64,000 nt of DNA from positions 28,195,058 to 28,259,057 of the forward strand of contig CM049310.1 in the NCBI GenBank assembly GCA_026874595.1. Reading direction: 5' to 3'. This document shows positions 60,200 through 64,000 of the stretch, one piece after another (within the stretch, counting starts at the first letter, position 1; every line of letters starts with the position of its first letter). This DNA is from Sipunculus nudus. Lineage: Eukaryota; Annelida; Sipuncula; Golfingiida; Sipunculidae. Both the position numbers and the translations under genes were made by a program. The notes beneath the pieces were generated by a model. That model made no database searches. It was not told the DNA's origin and saw only the letters and a program-made list of their open reading frames with translations.

Positions 60200-61382
60200 T
60201 CAGCGACTTACTACTATCCTATAACAGATACAATGTATACCCGAATATCACACTGGTCACGTTCTACGTTATAATCAGTTAAATAAGTGTCGCCATGGCT
60301 ACATCTTGGTCACATGATCTCTCTTACGTGAGAGTAAGGTGGAACAGGGAAGTATGCAAGTTCAGCTAGATTTATAGACACCGCGGCAAGCTTGATATGT
60401 CATTTTTATTTCTCAGCCCGTGTTCCCTTTTTACGATGCACCTGGCGAACCAGTCATTATTATATACATATATCCTTGTTGATATCCCCAAAAGCAATAA
60501 TTTCCCTGGCTCGTTTCACAGCAGGGGCGGATATAGAAACGTAGAAGAGGGGGGGGGAGGGGGTTGAACACCCTTACACAGGCCGGGAGCTTAAGTAGAC
60601 TATAACTCTCGAATGCAGAAAGGAAGAAAACGGCACTAGATTAGGAATCCGGCGTTGCTTTGTAACATAAAGTTGATACTATCCATTTTCGAGGTTTTTG
60701 GTTGGAAAAGAGGGGATTAAGAGGGGATGTGCCCCACTCTAAATCCGTTTCTGTTTATTATTTGAATATCCCCAGACGGCTATAATGATAACGGCTGGCT
60801 CAGTTATAACATATAATGTGATTTAACCGGTGTTTTACCTTCTGTTCTATGATACATGTCAATGATAACGTGAAAAAGCACGAAATTGTGTTAGTGCTTT
60901 TGTTTTAAAGATGCCCATTCATCTTCCTTTGGAACAAGAATTTATGTGATTTCTGGCATCTCTGTCTATAAATTTATGACCTAAGGGTAATTTTGGTTGT
61001 GAAAAGTTCTTTTAACGTCTTTGTGCAGGATGTATGAACTTTTTTTTATCAACAACGTGTTTGTAAACACAGCAATGTTGACAAACGGGAAAAAACATGT
61101 AACTTTGGCGGTAGGTAACATATATGCGGAAGTAGAAAAGTCTCTTGTTGCAAAACGCCATTTGCAAAGCTCTGGCTTATCTGACTTGCCGCCAGATGCC
61201 TTTGTTGAATTTGTTTTTATTATTTTGACAGGCCCAAACATATAATAAACATGTTGATATAAACAAATAAACAAGCAGCTAAACGGTGATATCTACGTTT
61301 TCAGGCCTATTTTTATAAAAGCTCCAAGGGATTACCTTTAGTTTAGGTAACCTTTTAGGTTATTTTTCGAGCGGCAAAAATA
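60200..61382. other. Non-coding; CAGGGGCGGAT motif with G tract at 60522-60563
   Basis: CAGGGGCGGATATAGAAACG followed by a long G-rich run resembles repeat ends seen near 21310, 25035, 46404 and 47540. A 74-codon frame at 61021-61245 has no recognised motif. Confidence 0.4.
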
Positions 61383-61585
61383 AGAGAGACAGAGACAGAG
61401 ACAGAGAGAAATGCAGAGACAGAGACATAAATATGTCTACAGAAGAAAGGAAAAAAAAAGACAGAAAAAAGATAGAAAGAAATTAAGATAGATTGATAGC
61501 AATGACGTTATGATATTACCGTGGGGACCTTGATGGGTATGAGAGAGAGAGAAAGAGAGAGGGGAAGAGAGAGAGAGGTGGGTAA
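61383..61585 (+). repeat. Purine-rich simple repeats (GAGACA)n and (GA)n
   Basis: AGAGACAGAGACAGAG repeats at 61383-61430, an A/G-rich middle, then GA repeats at 61540-61578. Confidence 0.8.
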
Positions 61586-62460
61586 GAGCTCCGGCAACAC
61601 GTAATTCCTGAATGAGACGTCCCGTCAGGTATGTGTAAGCGGGGTCATACCATCTGTGGAACATTTCGTGGGCCACCGAGATTTAAGCCTTGGCCTGATT
61701 TTTCCTCTCCGCCGATTAGGGGGACCAGTACACCCATAAACGATACCAGGTGCTACATGTTCCTATACTGTTAACCGCTCACCAGAAGAGCCCTCCGCCG
61801 GCGTGCTGGCTACAGATTGTGTAAATACATGCAAGTCCAATATAATATGTTGTGTATTTCGCAAGAGACGGGTTTATGCAGACTTAAACGCCAGGGCGTC
61901 ACACAACAATAATGTTGCCGTACATCACGGCTGGGGCAAAGAATATTTATATACATACACGCAATATAATAGCTAGAAGATATCTGATTATCTTTGATAA
62001 CATGAACAAGGCTCCCGGCCATTAATTTTACCTTAACTATCGTGTATAACCAACATTGTATATGGCTCTATATTTATCAGGTGCCCACCTGGTAGCCATA
62101 AATATAAAATAAAAACGTACAATATACACACATATATGCCATAAAGATTGTTCATGCAGGATTTTGGGGAATATAATGAAAGCAGTCTTATATTCTAATG
62201 TATTTTTGTATCAATGGGTGGTCCACTGGACTTCTGATTAACATGTTACAGCTAAGTAATTTAATAATATTTTACCTTGAACTATGAACGGATGAACACA
62301 TTATTTCACACTACATAGAAAATATAGGGATGGAATATATGATGTAAGAGACTAAATTTGCTGAAGCATATTTATTATTAGATTTTCAAGAAAAGGTGTG
62401 TGTATGACCATCAAAAATAAATAAAAAAGCACATAATAAATAAGCACATTCATGTAAATG
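61586..62460. other. Non-coding, no gene recognised
   Basis: Short frames only. Confidence 0.4.

Positions 62461-62510
<50 letters not shown>
62461..62510. repeat. (AT)n microsatellite
   Basis: A pure AT run of about 50 bases. Confidence 0.95.
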
Positions 62511-62512
<2 letters not shown>

Positions 62513-62878
62513 CACTTTTCCCCTCAAAATCCGAACATTTCTTGCACATTAAATGTGTGTTGTTATACATATATTCTTGTAATTTGTATTCACCTAGACA
62601 CAATGACGCAAGCCTAATAATATCTTGTTTACTGCTATACACCAATTTGCCATAATCACATATACATAACTACAGGGTTCAAGGGGTACCGTTAACCATA
62701 ACTCATTGCCGCGCCCAGTGCTATCAGTCTTTCAGCTGAGGGGAGCAGCCACTTAAGACCTGCCTGCTGTTATCTCTCTTACATTGCTTCTCTGATAAAC
62801 TTCCAGTGGCCACATAACATTCAATTCATAAATTACCTGGCCATAACCTTTAGCTACAGAATTTATTTTTCTTTGCAG

Positions 62879-62981
62879 TTTTCTGCGGAAGAAGTTTAAA
62901 AACCTCCTGCACGAACACATACCCTCTCCGTCATGATTAGATTGGGAAATATCACGCACGTTACTTCACCATCCTGAACCC
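62879..62981 (+). other. 5' UTR part of the exon at the window end
   Basis: It follows a strong acceptor, TTTATTTTTCTTTGCAG, with AG at 62877-62878. An in-frame TGA at about 62933 precedes the ATG at 62982, so the ATG is a plausible start and not the interior of a longer frame. Confidence 0.5.
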
Positions 62982-64000
62982 ATGGATCAAGCCGGCGGGT
63001 ATTTGTGGCAGGTTGAAATAATACGAGCCATAAAGTGGGTTTTCCGCACTCCTGAAGGAGTCCTCGACCGAGTCAGACCTGGAAGCCAGAACAAACACAG
63101 AATTACCAAGTCGGGGGCGCCCTCTGACGCCATTGGCTGTCAAGCCAATTTAACTGGCCCGCACCGTAGCGTGGTCACCACTCGCCCCGGGAATACCTTG
63201 CCGTATATCACAAGCCATAACGGCATGGGCGAGCAAACGCGTTACGGATCTCAGCAAGTCCGCATGGAGCCCGTCTTGGAAGAACTTCCTGAACAAGAGT
63301 TTGTCAAAGGTAATGAACGATTTTCAGATTCGATCGAAATTAGCAAAGATAATGAGTGGCAGGGAAAACCAAATTGTGATTTAATATCAATCGGGCTGCC
63401 TGTTTTGAGAGGAATTTCAAGCGGGAGGCGTCATACTGAGGAGTCATCAGCATCATTGGATTCTGGGAGCGTGGAAACTTGTAAAGAAACTGAAAGGACC
63501 CACACAGGAAAACCCGGTGGTTCACAGAAGAAAATAATTCAAGCGGAAACGTTGTATGCTGCCGCCTCATGTATAAATGTTCAGAGCATTGGGGAGTTAG
63601 ACACCGGTATTAGAGAGAATGCTTTACGATACGGTGCACCTTGTTACCTAGTTAGCGGGGCGCTGAATGTTGATGCCGTGAGCAGTTGTGTCAGGAGTGT
63701 CTCCGCTTCACGCCCCCCTCACACATGGAATGACACAGCTCGTGATGGCAGCTGCCAAACCCAGCCAGATTACGATGACGACGTGAGCTTAGGCAATGTA
63801 TGCGTAAGAAAAACTGATGAACCAGCGGGATTAATTAGCAGTAGCGATAAAAGTTGCACTGTTGACCTTTTGCCAGGTGAGTCTAGTTATAGGTGTCAGA
63901 CTTGTACCATAGTTACAAGTTCTTGTCCCTCCCCCTCCACGTGTGCGTGCCCCACAATTGGCTTGTCCATGGAAAACAGGAATGCAGGCTTGCCGCTGCC
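62982..64000 (+). CDS. Unknown protein, N-terminal 339 codons, cut by the window end
   Basis: The frame from ATG 62982 is open to the last base (339 codons plus 2 bases), very unlikely by chance, and has the balanced codon composition of coding DNA unlike its AT-rich surroundings. The residues are hydrophilic and Ser/Thr-rich, with an acidic patch (E-P-V-L-E-E-L-P-E-Q-E near residue 95) and a D-Y-D-D-D-V stretch; no signal peptide or membrane segment is seen. The last part is Cys-rich (Y-R-C-Q-T-C, T-C-A-C-P). A perfect donor, CCAG|GTGAGT, at about 63876/63877 may end the exon, in which case the Cys-rich part is intron; a weaker donor, AAAG|GTAATG, lies near 63309. I do not recognise the family. 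A disordered N-terminus of a regulatory protein is possible, as a guess only. Confidence 0.6.
   Translation, partial: MDQAGGYLWQVEIIRAIKWVFRTPEGVLDRVRPGSQNKHRITKSGAPSDAIGCQANLTGPHRSVVTTRPGNTLPYITSHNGMGEQTRYGSQQVRMEPVLEELPEQEFVKGNERFSDSIEISKDNEWQGKPNCDLISIGLPVLRGISSGRRHTEESSASLDSGSVETCKETERTHTGKPGGSQKKIIQAETLYAAASCINVQSIGELDTGIRENALRYGAPCYLVSGALNVDAVSSCVRSVSASRPPHTWNDTARDGSCQTQPDYDDDVSLGNVCVRKTDEPAGLISSSDKSCTVDLLPGESSYRCQTCTIVTSSCPSPSTCACPTIGLSMENRNAGLPL

Noticed and set aside
61021-61245. 74-codon frame open on both strands
   Set aside because: No recognisable motif and no splice support; weak coding look only.

Overview
The window looks like nuclear DNA of a marine invertebrate, most probably a mollusc or another lophotrochozoan. 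The evidence is interrupted genes with GT-AG introns, AT-rich non-coding DNA full of microsatellites and minisatellites, SINE-like and MITE-like elements, and a TRIM protein joined to a NADAR domain. No rRNA, functional tRNA, viral or bacterial gene was seen. The taxon is an inference from style; no species marker was found.

Gene layout. (1) 314-778, plus strand: last coding exon of an ankyrin-repeat and SOCS-box (ASB-like) protein. (2) 4765-8184, minus strand: a complete coding region of a GRDP/DUF1399-family protein. I rebuilt it from four exons (8184-6746, 6318-6144, 5908-5794, 5600-4765); it stays in frame for 854 residues and ends in a predicted membrane helix and a cytosolic-type tail. 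(3) 29053-30969, plus strand: one coding exon for a 638-residue RING / two B-box / coiled-coil (TRIM-like) protein with an acidic linker, a zinc-knuckle-like motif and a C-terminal NADAR (YbiA-like) domain. This is the most interesting gene here. (4) 62982 to the window end, plus strand: an open frame of 339 codons with no stop, behind a strong splice acceptor, of unknown function and cut by the window edge. Two upstream candidate non-coding first exons with good donors (ending 45444 and 49573) could belong to it. The first lies behind a TATA box and two CLEAR/M-box type E-boxes.

Most of the rest is mobile or repetitive DNA. 18166-22410 is a 4.2-kb Harbinger-like non-autonomous element with TAA duplications. 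32467-33068 is a Helitron-like element (A|TC...hairpin...CTAA|T) inserted in a 37-bp minisatellite, with decayed relatives at about 19450-19850 and 44187-44563. 36390-38817 is a long-TIR element flanked by inverted 21-bp minisatellites. There are several foldback MITEs (9076, 26730, 43608, 47053, 51716, 59824), two tRNA-derived SINE-like copies (33590, 43161), tandem arrays sharing the palindrome GGTGGCGCCACC (3.4 and 14.2 kb), and a 33-bp minisatellite (58.75-59.53 kb) that creates false reading frames on both strands.

The genes are independent transcription units; nothing suggests an operon or a shared pathway. The long stretches between them showed no convincing exons beyond those listed, but small exons of genes extending outside the window could be missed without transcript data.
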